Shown here one piece after another: positions 1 through 12,713 of a stretch of 64,000 nt of DNA (within the stretch, counting starts at the first letter, position 1; each line of letters opens with the position of its first letter). Location: contig NC_052016.1 in assembly GCF_015832195.1 (NCBI RefSeq), forward strand, positions 25,317,129 to 25,381,128, read 5' to 3'. The stretch comes from Motacilla alba alba (Eukaryota; Chordata; Aves; Passeriformes; Motacillidae). The notes under the pieces are model-generated. The model saw only the letters and a program-made list of their open reading frames with translations, did no database searches and was not told the DNA's origin. Both the position numbers and the translations under genes were made by a program.

Positions 1-870
1 AGCTGAACTCTTCTGGAAAAGTGGAAAATCCAATACTAATATTTTGAATATGGCCTATGTTCACTATATGGCCTTGTGCACTCTTCTATGATAGAAAACC
101 CCACATTGTGCCAGGCAAAAATAGCCCATTGCAGCTACTTTTTGTTGTGCAACTGGAACTCTTCCACCAGTTTCAGATACCCATCTTAGGATACATCCAG
201 TCTAGTCTAGTTTTACTATAAAAGTAAACAGTTCTCTTTCTTCCAAACAATTCAGGTCAACTGGATGAGAGCAATTGTGAGTTTTGCTCTCCTTCCTGGG
301 AGATTTTCCATTATTTTCTAACCTTAGTATGATGCTCTGAATTGGTGAACATGCATACATGTTAACATACATGCATAAAATGGTCTTACATAATCTAAGA
401 CCAAAGTTATCACAGCAGCATTACAGGATACTTATCAAGTTCATAAGCAATCAAATCTAATTATAGAGCAACATAGTCCTCTAGGAATTCTCATGGAAAC
501 CAACACAAAGTAAATAATTACAGCATCCTCTTTAAAAACACAGTATACTTTTCAACTTTCTAAAATTAATTTATGTGTCCAACAAAAATCCTGGCATTCA
601 GTAGAAGCAATTAAAATTCCAGAGTAAACAAGGTTTCTGCTAAATGCTTAGATCACACACAACACACTGCCCCTTTCACAACATTTGCATTACTTCTTTT
701 ATATGAGCATTTTCTACTAAAGTGAGAAAAACTATCCTTTGACTTTGGGTTGGATATTATAAATGGTTGGAGCTTCTTCTCTGTTGCAGCAATTTTATAG
801 TCATCTAATGACACAGATTTGTAATATGACATATGACATATATGTTTCTCAAGCTCACAATTTCATGAGA
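1..870. other. AT-rich DNA, no gene seen
   Basis: Nothing is recognised here. It probably belongs to a MAP3K7CL intron, because the next exons of that gene are not found between here and 4,769. Confidence 0.5.
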
Positions 871-992
871 CAAGATCACAGAACCATTGAATTATTTTGT
901 GTTGGAAAGGACTTTAAAGATCACCTCCTTCCAACCCTCTGCCAGGGACACCTTCCACTAGACCAGGTTGCTCAGAGCCCCATCTAACCTGG
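871..992 (-). mobile_element. CR1 LINE 3'-end fragment
   Basis: The run from a cAGAAcCATtgA-like start through TTGGAAAGGACTTTAAAGAT, CCAACCCTCTGCCAGGGACA and ACTAGACCAGGTTGCTC follows the inverted 3' end of avian CR1. Confidence 0.85.
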
Positions 993-3900
993 TTTTCAAA
1001 GATAAAGAACTATAGAACACCCTGTGAATCCATATGTGACTTGTGTTCTTCCCTCTTCAGGATCAAGCTCTCAGCTGGAATAAAGATTTTGATGGGGAAC
1101 GGAGAGATGAAGTGAGCAAATCACAGGAAGTGTTGGAATGGAACAGGCAATGCACAGGGCATAGCAATGCAGGTATGAACACTAGATACCCTCCTCGCCA
1201 TTCAGTGACCTGAACAACAAGGCCTTGGATGCTGATGTATGTTTCTAAATACAGCAGATAACCCGTAGTAAAATTTCTGTCAGAGGGGTCACTGTGCAGC
1301 TTATCAAGGAAGTGCCTTCCAAGGACCCATCCAGACAAAGCAAAGGTTAAAGTTTCCCAGTGACAGAGTGCCAGGTGTAACCAGCCCACCCTTGCTGCAC
1401 TGCCCACCACAAGGTACACATACCGGAGGGGAAAAACACCAAAGCTCAATTAAGCAGGTATTGCTCATCAGTGGGAAGAGAATAATTTCCCATACTGCAA
1501 ACAAAAGGAATTGAAAACAAGAAATTTATTAATATGAGTTTTGTTTCACTGATAACTTAGCAGGAAGTTATTTTAGTTGTGTGTGTAGCTTTTTTTTTAA
1601 TAACAAAGCTGCAAATATAGCTTAAACAGATCTGTTCTCATATGAAGGGCTTTAATGTCTGGTTGACCACAGAGCACATATAAATTTTGATTTAAAGTAG
1701 TTGACTTATTTTTTTACAACTTGCTTCTCAGAATGTGCATAAAAATGCAATATTCAAAAAAGTAATTTGAAAATAACACATGTTAGTCTGAAGCTAGCTA
1801 GTACATCAGAACACACAGACTGATAATTTTTATTCTTTGGAAAGAAGCTGCAACTAGAACGGTCCTTTAGTAAGAGTCCTTATAGAGAATTAGCTTTTTT
1901 CTAAGTCTCCTAGAAAGACCTTTTCTCCAGGCAATTCCACGTCCACCTCTGTAGGAGTTTGTTACCCTGCCAAGGGGAGGCTGCACTGAATTTTGCCCTG
2001 CCATTTGATACTGCTGCCCAGGGAACAGGTATGGAAGAGTTGTGGGAGGAAAAGTGGGACCACTAGGTAATTCTGCTCAAATAGCCAAGTTGTCTGCCAA
2101 GGCCTAACATAGGAGGACGAGAGCTTGAAGCCTAAAACAGAGGTGCAAATTGCTTGGTACTCAGGCTGTGGTCTGCTGCCTGCATGCATAGAATTCTAAG
2201 GCTCTGATTTTCCAAGTGACTTGCTGAACTTACATAGCTTTCAAGCTGCTTTCAAAATCCAGCTTAGAGATCAGCTAATTTAGGCTTTTTGTTTGTTTGT
2301 TTTTAAAACAGGTTTCAAAATTTTCCTTTGTATGCTTGAAATCTGTAAAGTTATTACTTTTTTTAAGATGCCTATTACTATACAGCCACAGAACCTGCAT
2401 TTATAGTTTGCTTCTTTAAATAAAATTCAAATGTTTTTGACTGTATTTATGGTACACTGATGAAAATCTTATGGCTCGCAGATATGATATTTTTATTATG
2501 AACATATATACCAGCATTCTTATGAATTCAAGCATTTCAGGCTGCTATTGCCACAGTTGATTAAAAGGTTCATTTACACGACCCTTCATGTGTGTGCTCT
2601 GTATTAACACACTTCAGGACAGAAAAAAGCGTGGATGGAATGACAAGGGACACCACCATTCACTACTTCTGCAGGTCCTGGTGAAGCCCATTTTGCCTGT
2701 TTCTGTAATACAGAAGCTACCTGTTTCAAAGCTGGCATGAATTGCAAGCACATGCCATAGAGTTCTGACAAACCCACAGCAGTTTGGATTGCAGCGATGG
2801 AAAAAACCACAATTAATAAGAAATGTAGTCAGGAAAATAATAACTTTGTAACAGCTATTGCTTGTTTGAAATTTAAAGCAGATTAAAAATACTGTAATTA
2901 CATTAAATTGTTATCACATGAAACTGTGATCCAGATTGATAAAAGTAAGGAAATTCAAGTTTTTATTGCTAAATTTGAATGCAATGTTATCTCTGCATCA
3001 GCCCAGAGCCCTGTATTGGCTTCCCTGCCCTTGAATGAACATAAAGGCATTGAAATATAAACATGCACATAAGCTTGAAACGAAAGGATTAGGTGCTACA
3101 ACAAATTTTATACTTTAAAGTGGTTGAGTCAGACAGGTAGTTTTCACAAGTTATCCTTTCAGCTACCTTGATATTACCAAGAGAGATTATGAAGGACAAT
3201 AAAAAGAAAATTACATTAACCAAAGCCTTTGATTGTTTCTTTGAATTTGTTATCATATTGAGATTATGAGAGTAGAGGAAGGTTTTCTTGAAACAAATGT
3301 CAAGTACTTAACAGACCAATTGGGTACACTTGGGGATTGTGCTAGTGTGTACTTAAAAACTTTTACTGAAGGGCTATTATATATCTGGAACACTTGAATG
3401 CTTCCAGAGGAGCATTTTCAGCTTATCATGAAATTCCGTATTTAGAGTACATTATAGGTTCCAGAAATGTAAAAGTCATAGAAGTATTAATAAAAAAATC
3501 ATCACTTGTCCTGCAAAGTACTTATACGTAATGCTAGTAATATTGTTTTTATATATCAATAGCAGCAATAATAATCATACTTTGCTCTTTTAGACCAATC
3601 CTTACCTACTGGTCTTAATGCTCTTTAATAAAAAAGGTAAAAATTATTGACTTAATTTCAGAGATGAACAGAGTGATGAAGCAACTCCAGGATTAAGCAA
3701 TGTGTCACTGAGAGAGTAGGAAACAAAATGCAGGTTCTTTACTTTCAGTTCAGTGCTCCAGCCATGAAACATGATTGCTTTTCTCAAATTGAATTCTACA
3801 GAGGAAAAAAAAAATACCAATCCTATTTGCACTGGAAGGTTAGTGGAATAAAGAGGTTAGCATACTACCTGGTTCCTTTTGTCCCAAATGTTAAGCTGTT

Positions 3901-4768
3901 ATTAATTCCTACTTATGCCTAAAGAACCTGCCCATATCTTCAGGATGAGAGGGTTAGAGCAAGAAGAGTCTCTGTCATCCTCCCTTCCTTTCTCAGTCAT
4001 CCTTTTGATGAGAGTAGCGGGACAGAAGCGTCACCCTTGAAGTCAGCGGCCATCCCGTGTTGTCTCACAAATTGATGGGTACAGGAAAGATGACATTATT
4101 GGACAATGAGTGGTCTACTAATGCCCTTCTCAATTTACAGTCAGGAAACAACCGCCTTCATAGTGAAATATCAGAGGAAGTCTAAATGCTCCTGGGAAAA
4201 CAGATGATCTGAGCCAGCAAACACTCCAGAACCACCACAGAGGAATGGAAATAATCCCTGGGTGCAGGACTGGCTTTGTGCCTAGAGAACCATGGAGTTG
4301 CCATCAATTGCTCACTGTCCAGTATACTGGGGGTCCATCATTCTATGCTGACAAATCAGACTGGTCACCAAAGGATTTTCTTGGAATGCGTCTGAGAAAA
4401 CTGATGATATCAGTCATAGCACAGCCTGCAGGCATTAGAATGTATAATGCCCCTTTCATTCCTTATCCCATCAATTGAACCAGAACTCTCTTCATTGCAG
4501 TGCAGCAGCACTGCAGGAATTGGATGGAAAATCTTAAAAGCAGGCAAGATTGTTAAAATAGTCATTTCCCTGCAGTTAGACTAAAAATTTTCTGTAGATC
4601 TTGAAAAAACAATGTTTTCTTCTGTGGATTTATATGGTCTTATTAAATGTTAACAGGCTAGAAAAGCACCACTAAAAACTTCCACTATAGTGTAACAACC
4701 AGAGGCTTTTTATAACAACAAATACAGTGAATGTGAAGTAGAACTGTCATAAGAAAAGAAAAGTTTAC
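993..4768. other. Intronic AT-rich DNA
   Basis: No repeat family or exon is recognised. The short open frames here have no splice context or family resemblance. Confidence 0.5.
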
Positions 4769-7700
4769 CTGCAGCTGCTGATCTAGTTCTGGAAATGCCA
4801 AAGAGAAGTTTTCAGGGGAAGCATCATCTAAAAGGTAAACACAATGTTAAAAATTATTGTCTACCAAAGAGGATATTTCAAGTAATCTGTGTAATGAAGT
4901 TCTTTATTGCATATGTGGACAGTAATATTGGAATCCTGAAAACACCTCCACATCTTCTCTTTTACACTTGAGATGCCTCAGTAGAATCCTTGAAAATACT
5001 AGTGGATTGGTAATAAGAAAAGTTTATGTTCTGGAAATACAGTCTCTTTTGCATTGCAGGGATTAAGAAAGAAAGTAGTTGATCCAGTAGAACATGTAAT
5101 AATTTAATAAAACAAATAAATCTAAACTGTTTTTCTTCCTGAGCTCTCTCCACTACACTGTTAAATAAAGGACTGTCTTAAAGGACTTCACCTGTCAATT
5201 ACAATCCTTATGGGCTAGAGTTAGTTCAGTCACGACAACAAACCAAGCTGTGTTTTTATTTATTTGTTTGCGATTTTTTTGGTTTATTTTTAGAACAGGC
5301 TTCCAGCAAAGGTAGGACAGATTGCGCCAGTTATGTCAGGGTTGTGATGTGGACACCTGCCCACTAGTAGCTGGACTGAGATCAGAAATATGAATCGCAC
5401 TTGGTAGCGCCAGTGCAATATTTCTTTCTCAGTGACTTTCACACTCTCAGTTTTGCATTGGACTATGATGACTCTTACTACAGGTTATGGGAGGTGAGGA
5501 GAGTGTTACTATTAGCTTACAGTCAGTTATTTGTAATGTGTCAAAATTAAATAAGGATGGCTCTTCCAGGAGAAAAATGCTAACACAGTTCAGATCCTGC
5601 AACCTGCAGGATCTGAAGACTTGAACACGGCAACAAAACCCCAACAAGATCAAGAGGATCTCATATCAAAGAAGGATTCTAAAAGAATACAGAGTAAGAT
5701 CTAAATTATTTCTCAAATATTTGATATCTCTTTCTCCTGGCCTCTGTGGTTATACAGCAAAGGAGGTTGGGGGGAAAAAGTAAAATAAGTCACCTTAGCC
5801 TATGAAAAATAAACATACTGGCTAACACATGGTCACAACCTTAATAATATAGCTACGGCTGGGCAGCCTCTGGGAAGAGATGCTCAGAGGAGAAAAAAAG
5901 TATAATGATACAAAAGCAAAAGCTCTTAAATTTCCTCAGGAAATAAAGTGAAGTTCCTATATTTTCATGGAGTAGTTGTCTTGCTAAATTATCAAAAAGT
6001 CATACCCATGTCATGTGAGTGTCCCCCTTCTTTCTTCACACTGTATGTCAAGCCCATTCCGGAAAATACTTAAATTGCTTTAATTGTACAGAATTGTATC
6101 ATGCTAATATGCAAGTGTTTATCTGTAATTTGCTATTGCTTTCTTGTACAATATATAAATAGACTAATATTCTAAAAGAAGAAAGATGAATCATATGGCA
6201 AGGCTAAAAGGAAGGACGGAATAAGACTCGGTCTGACTAGGGCTACAGCTGCTCTGCAGGTATTTGGCTGAATAGCTGTTAAATATTCTGACAGAGATAT
6301 TGGACCAGAGTCATGGATGGCAGTTGAACTGCTATTTGTTTTGGCAATTCCAGCAGTACAATCTTTGGTACAGTAGCTTTATCGAAGGATCTTGAAGATC
6401 TTTAAAATTCAGAAAAACATAGCAAAAGCAACACTCCAAATGATTAAAAAAATTTGAAGAAACATCAGGGAGTAATTACATTTTCACAACATCAGCTATG
6501 AATAAGAAAATAAAATTAATGCAGTGTGAGAATATTGGAAAATAAATTGGATCATACTCTGAAAGGAACCAGTTAAAAATTTTGGAAGTACTTTATAAAG
6601 GATGGACTAGAGAGAGAAATTAATGTGGAGGAAATCCTTTCAATAAACAGATGTTCCCTGCTTATTTTTTGAACTCAAGTGACTGAGTCAATGGTACTAA
6701 AAATAGAATGCACTGGTATCCTAACCATTATGACATACCATAGTACATTTTATAATGGGCTTGCCCTAGCATCTATTGAACAGCTGCTAGGGTTTTTTTT
6801 AGTTATACTAGTTTAAGACTTGTTTAGATCATCATCTGATGTGCAGAACATCATCGAGAAATGCTACACACTTCAATGTTTTTAAATTATCCTGAGTTCC
6901 TAATTCTCTTCAGCTCTTCTGAGAATTTCAGCTGAAGTATTTAGTTTACAAAAATTAACAGAAATCCTCATAGCTAACTACTCTTGTTTTTCACAAAAAG
7001 AACAACAAAAGGCTTTCCCTGCAGCTTTCAGTGAAATAAATTATTGCCCCAGATCAGTATTTCACTGTTGTCAAAGTAACAAGAACAACATTAACAATAA
7101 AAATCACTTGGTAATAATGAAAACTTAAATTTCACACAAGGGGAAAAGAAATGAAAGCAGTCATTCACCTCCTAAAACTTTTCTGAGGATGTTTTCAGGA
7201 TGTCAAGAGGAAAGATAGAAACTCTTGCATTTTTTTTCTGAAGAATTGCTATTGCCCTTACCAGCAGAATACCAGTCAAAATCACACTGACTTCTAGTCT
7301 TAAAAATCTATTGACTCTGAAAATCAGATACAAAAATGTCTGAAATGTCAATGAAATTATTCTGAAGATCAAAACATTCTCAAAACTATCTCCTGATCTA
7401 CCTCTCTGGGTTTTCTGTACCACAAATCCCTGAAAATATGTAGGCTAATTCTTCACCAGTTACAAACAGCATCTTATCCCTATAGTCACTATAAAGAAAC
7501 ACATAAGGAAAAATGATTTATAATTCAAGCTGGATGTTGAAAACTTATTTTGTTTAAAATAAAAATATATTTAAAAAGCAGAGAGAGCAACTCACTGCAC
7601 CTGAAAATGAGTCAAGATTTTGGTCAAAAGGAAATAAGAAAGAAGAAAAAATGTACATGTGCATATTATGACCATACCAGCAAAGTCAACAGCACTATCC

Positions 7701-10700
7701 TGTGATGTGAAAGAATCAGATCAGGGATTTCATTACAGGCACCTAAGTTAATATATCTGTAACATGATTTCTAAATTAGTAGCATTTCCTGATTTCCCAT
7801 AGATCCCAAATCTAATTTTGAAGTTCTATATTTAAAAATGCCCTAAGGACATGTACCCTGATTAAAACCCATGTGTTTTTAACCAAAGACTCAGTTTGTG
7901 TGAAATAGTGGGATTTTCATGTTTGTTTCACCAGGTTCACATGTTCGCTTGGCTTGCTGCTGAAAACTGTCATTTGTAACAAAGAGTATCTGAACTCTAT
8001 TAACACTGACTGTCTTTGTTCAAAAAGCTCACTACTAGCCCTGAGGCAGCTGATATATGCTAAAGTTGCACATTTGAGAATGAAGCTTGATATCTGGAAA
8101 GCTTCACTTATTTAGTCATGTTCTGACCTCCTGGAGATTCCAATATCCTAGACCTCCATCATGTAGTCAAATGAGAGAAATCCTTCACATGTTGCTGTCT
8201 GACTGACCCAGTATCTGGCAAAATGAAGTGTAGTACCCAAATCTTTTCCTATACGGCTGTTCCATTTAACTGAACTGTGAGCTAAAGGCAGTAAATCCTT
8301 GAAGAACAACATCTGATTCATTTCCAGTATTATCTTGAAAATTATTTTCTCTATGATCTTCACTAAGATAGACAGAAATAGAATAAAAAATTTAAATGTG
8401 TTGAAAGCACATTAAGGTTGCTAAATCAAGCACTTGAAACTTAGGAAATGCCAATCACAGCTCTGCTTCCTTGAGTAACTGAGTTATGATCCAGTATTTA
8501 ATTATACAGTCAGGTCCTATTTTTTTTCTCTTGCATGTGTGGGCCAATGTATTCAGATCTCTTCCTCCTAAATTAAAGAATTAAATTGGTAACATAAGTA
8601 GGCTGCTATCCTGTAAGTGGATCAGTCCTTGCACAGGAAAAGTGCTCAAACCGAACTGCAAGCACCACAACTTGCATCAACAACAGTGGCAAAGTGCCTG
8701 TGAGGGTCCAGCCTTGGCCCTGGGAGGGCTGTGAGATCCAGCAGCTCTGGGTCTGGATACTGACAGACAAGCATAGACTCATCAGATTCACCCTGGAAGG
8801 CTGTGTGGCTAAGTGACTGCAACTTGGCACTGCTTTGTGGAGCTCCAGGGCTTCTATTCACAGCCTTGCCTGACATGACCTTACACAACCTCGCAGTTAC
8901 CTCACTCGTAAAATAGTGGGGAACGGTGACTGCCCCACCCAGGAATAGGATGTGAAGGCTTGCTCAATAATAAGAGTTGTGGACCTCCCAAAAATAGAAA
9001 CAGTCCATAACAGAAAAGGTAAGAGCAAAATCCTTTTACTTTATATACCTTCACTCAAACCTAAACATCCTCAGACGAATGTCCCTTTCAGGCTATCTCA
9101 CCTGATTTCCCATCTAATTCCTCAAGAACTGAGCCCTGTAAGTTGGGTGTAGATTTAGGAAATTAGCTCTGTAAATTTTAGCCATATATTTGAGCAATCC
9201 TCACTGGTTGTCAATCAACGTACCGGAAAGCCTCTGGAGCCATCACAACCAATATGAGAGTGAGGTAGGAATTTGAAGGTTGCTTTTGAAGAAGCAGCCA
9301 CTGGAAAACAGTCTAGCATGATAAACTAGAAAAGCAAAAAATTGCTTGTAGTCCCAAGGATAATGAGCATAACGAAGAGTAAAATAAGTAATTTTGGTAT
9401 GCTTGCAAAAATCTGACACTGTTCCGCTGTCTGTCAGCTTCATTAGAAGATCTGTGTTTTGCCTTTGTTGTCAGAGATTTTTTCTGTAAAGTGCTATCAG
9501 AGGTAGACTAATTTCAAATTAAAGAACTCACAATTTCAGATCCAGTCATTTATCACCACACACCACGAGCAGAAGTTTTCAGCTAGATTCAAGCTTTTAT
9601 TTGAGGAGGCAAGGTGAAGAGAGATGAACCTATAAATCTTCCCTTTGAACTATTACACAAAACCAATCCAGCTGTCTAAATTCCATGAAGTTCATGTATT
9701 TGTAAGATTGATAAAAATTAGGACATGTTGAATTTCACTGGTAACATTACATTGATGCTGACAAACCACAATGAATTTTCAGCTTTGGAACACTTATTTG
9801 AATCTTGGAACACCACACTCAGTTCAAGCTGCATTAATTTCTAAGTGATATAAGGTAGGTTGAAATAGTATGTTTCCAATTCATTACTTTAAAATGGTAC
9901 CTTAAGTCAAACTGCTGTGATACAGTGCACAGACACACCCTGGGAAATGTGTGTTAGTGAACTTGAGTGAAAGGGCCAAACATAGACATTTATATATACA
10001 GGAATAAGAGATACACAATAAAACTTTCTTCTTATATAGCACCCTCTGATGGGCTGCTCCTGAGACTTTTAAGGAACTGATCACATTAAAAATACCTCAC
10101 AAAGCTGGTCAGAATTTCAGTCATCAGGTGTTGACTGACAAATAATGTAAGACATATTATTTCTTGTACACTCAGGATAGGCCAGTTCTGGTTTTGTAGG
10201 TCAGTTAACACAAAGTAATTTCTTCTCATAAGCTGAGAGTAGTTTCTCCTTTCACTGCTCCTCACACCCACTGCTTGGTTACAATCCTAGCCAGTGAGAT
10301 AATTGCCACCGAGAAGAAACATTCCATTTCCTCTTTTTATATCCAGTTATGCTGTCAGTTCCTCCTAGTAAGCAGTTGCACAGCCCCCGGAAGGAGAATG
10401 CAGCCTTTCTTGGCGAAATGTATCACTGTGCCTTTCAAGTGAGGTAGAATTTAAGGAAAAGCTTAAGTCAGAGAGATTTCCTCACCACTTAGCCCTTGCC
10501 AAGAATTTATTGTATCCTAGCAGTGCATGAGCTTCAGCTGATGCTTTACTATCATACATCAGGTAACACCTGTTTGAACTGAAAACAAATATCCTCATCA
10601 AGGAGAGAAAAAAGGTGAAAAAAATATAAAAGGGTAAGGGGAAAAAAAAGCACCTACTACGGAATACCTAAAGGCCTACCTTTTGAATGTTTTTGTAGCT

Positions 10701-12674
10701 CATCTTAAAAAAAAAGTGTTAAATACTTGTTTGTACTCTCTTGATTCAATTATGGTTTGCTGGACATTTTCAAACCTATTAGAAGCTTATTTCCTTTGCC
10801 TTCTTGAAATATACCTAACATAAAAGCACTTGAAATTCTTATGGTATGGCTAAACAATAATGTTGGTTTAGACCTCCTGGTAGCCCCCAAACGGATGTGA
10901 TGCAGAGGGGAACATGGCATTCACTCTACTGGTTGCTGGTTTCTTTAATCAGTGCTCGTGAAGATTCTGGATTGCATACTGTAGGAACATTAGGATATAT
11001 ACAATAAAGGATTCAACAATTTAACAATTTAAACATTTGGAACAATTTAACAATATGTAGAAGAAAAATATTACCTTTCTCTAATTGAGTTTATTTTTGT
11101 AAATGTTAAGAAAGAGGCTGGAATTATTAGCAGGATAAAAAAGTAGAAAATAAAATATGATGCAATGTTAAGGAAGTTAGGCTTCCTGCCTTTCATGTCC
11201 CCTTCTTGCAAGCTGTTCACAACCTTGTCATTTCCTACTGCCGTCTCTTGTCACAAACCACTCTGCTCTCTTTGATTTTCCCATGGTCTCAGCTTTCCCT
11301 GTCTTGTTTTCAGTGTCTCACATTAGCATTCTTTTCTCATAATTTGTAAGAGCACTCCCCTTTCTTTTACATTTCTCTTCAAGACCTATCTATGCCATAA
11401 TTTCTGCAAGAAATTTACCATGTGACTGTATCTTGAGAGATGTGAATGATTCCTTACTGCTCTCTGTAATAAAAATGCAATTACCAGGTTATTTTAATTT
11501 ATGAAACAGGGCACATAGATTATCCTGTTTCTTTATATTCCTTGTCTCAATCTTTCTTTGTCACTCATCTTTATGAATTGAAAGTTAGGTTCAATAATAT
11601 ATGAAGATGTTTGGTTTTTAATTCCCTTGCTTAGGGGATGAGATTGTATTTCAGTATTGTAGCTGAAAATTAGTAGTACGCAACAATTAGCTAGGAAAGA
11701 TAATGCATATTCTAAAACATTTTTAAAATAGAAAATTGCATTCAAGCTGAGATTCTGTTCACACAAACCTCAGGCACCAACCATCACATTATCCTACAAT
11801 GCAAAGAGTCCCATAAAGCTCTCAACAGCATAGGTTTCAGTTGTCCTTATACTTCATGCCATAAACACATCTCAGCCCTGACTCCAGGCACTCATCTTTA
11901 GCAAAAGCAACAGCCAACTTTTTTGGATGCTTTTAAGCTTCCCCTTTGATTTATTTAATTTTGACTTTCGCTGTTTGGCAACAGCTCTCTGGTCCTTAAT
12001 AATATTGAAGGCGCAATCCAATAATATTTATCTACTCCAAAGGGTCTATGTGTGTACAGGGTATGTTTGGGGAAATTAATACTCCCTCAGCATGAGCTGA
12101 TAGGATAAACATCAATGAAATTTCTGCTGCGGCCTGAGAGAACGTGCCATGTGGGGCACCTGTTTCCTGAAACCTTTCACCAAGCTGGGCATGTGTGGCA
12201 CTTTCCAACCTTACCCCTAGAAAAAGTCTCTTCCTCCTCTAGGCTCATGCAAGTTTGTCCTTTTACTTTTCCTGTTTTGCAATTCTACAAAATCAGACGT
12301 ACTACACATGCAGGTAAATTTGATAGTTAATTACACTCCTATTTGCATTCCACCAACCACTGAAAGAAAGCAAAGATTGAAAATGCTCATCTAGTGAATT
12401 TAGTCGAATGAAATTGTTAATGGAAACATTAAAAGTTATCAGACAAAAAAACTGACCACAAGCTACCGCTCATGAAAAAAAAATCTATCCATTACACTGG
12501 ACTACATTTGATATTGTAAACACTGGTCAGTTAATGTAAAATTTAAAATCAGTTGTGATTTAAATTTAAAAGCATTGTGTTTTACTCCATAAATTAAACT
12601 GTACCTGGGGAATCATTAAGGCTGAAGGCAATTCGTACCGGCTTATCAGCAGGTACCCTGGCGGTGGTGATCAT
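4769..12674 (-). CDS. MAP3K7CL: MAP3K7 C-terminal-like protein, partial (first two coding exons)
   Basis: This gene encodes a short protein resembling the C-terminal region of the kinase TAK1 (MAP3K7) but without a kinase domain; its role is poorly defined. Two exons are visible. The first spans 12,713-12,605, with acceptor TTGCAG before it and donor GTACAG after it; its ATG is at 12,674-12,672 and it encodes MITTARVPADKPVRIAFSLN and three more residues. The second spans 4,827-4,769 (acceptor TTTTAG, donor GTAAAC). The split codon G/AT gives Asp, and the exon ends FPELDQQLQ in phase 0. Both match the N-terminus of human MAP3K7CL, including the serine-to-threonine-type drift at residue 3. The 43 residues seen are about a third of the roughly 142-residue human protein, and the coiled-coil part must lie left of base 1. 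The reading frame stays open from the first acceptor to the ATG, and the start context is weak (C at -3), so a longer isoform is possible. The gene is divergent from CCT8, as in human. Confidence 0.88.
4828..12604. other. Intron between the two visible MAP3K7CL exons
   Basis: This is 7.8 kb of AT-rich unique-looking sequence. I see no retroelement remains and no further exon. A moderately GC-rich patch at about 8,600-8,900 is not recognisable as coding. Confidence 0.6.
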
Positions 12675-12713
12675 GTGGGCACTTGAGTCAATGCTTTTAC
12701 TTGTTTGCTCCAG

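Noticed and set aside
8606..8888. Overlapping frames in a GC-richer patch inside the MAP3K7CL intron
   Set aside because: No splice sites in register, no family match and no match to MAP3K7CL.
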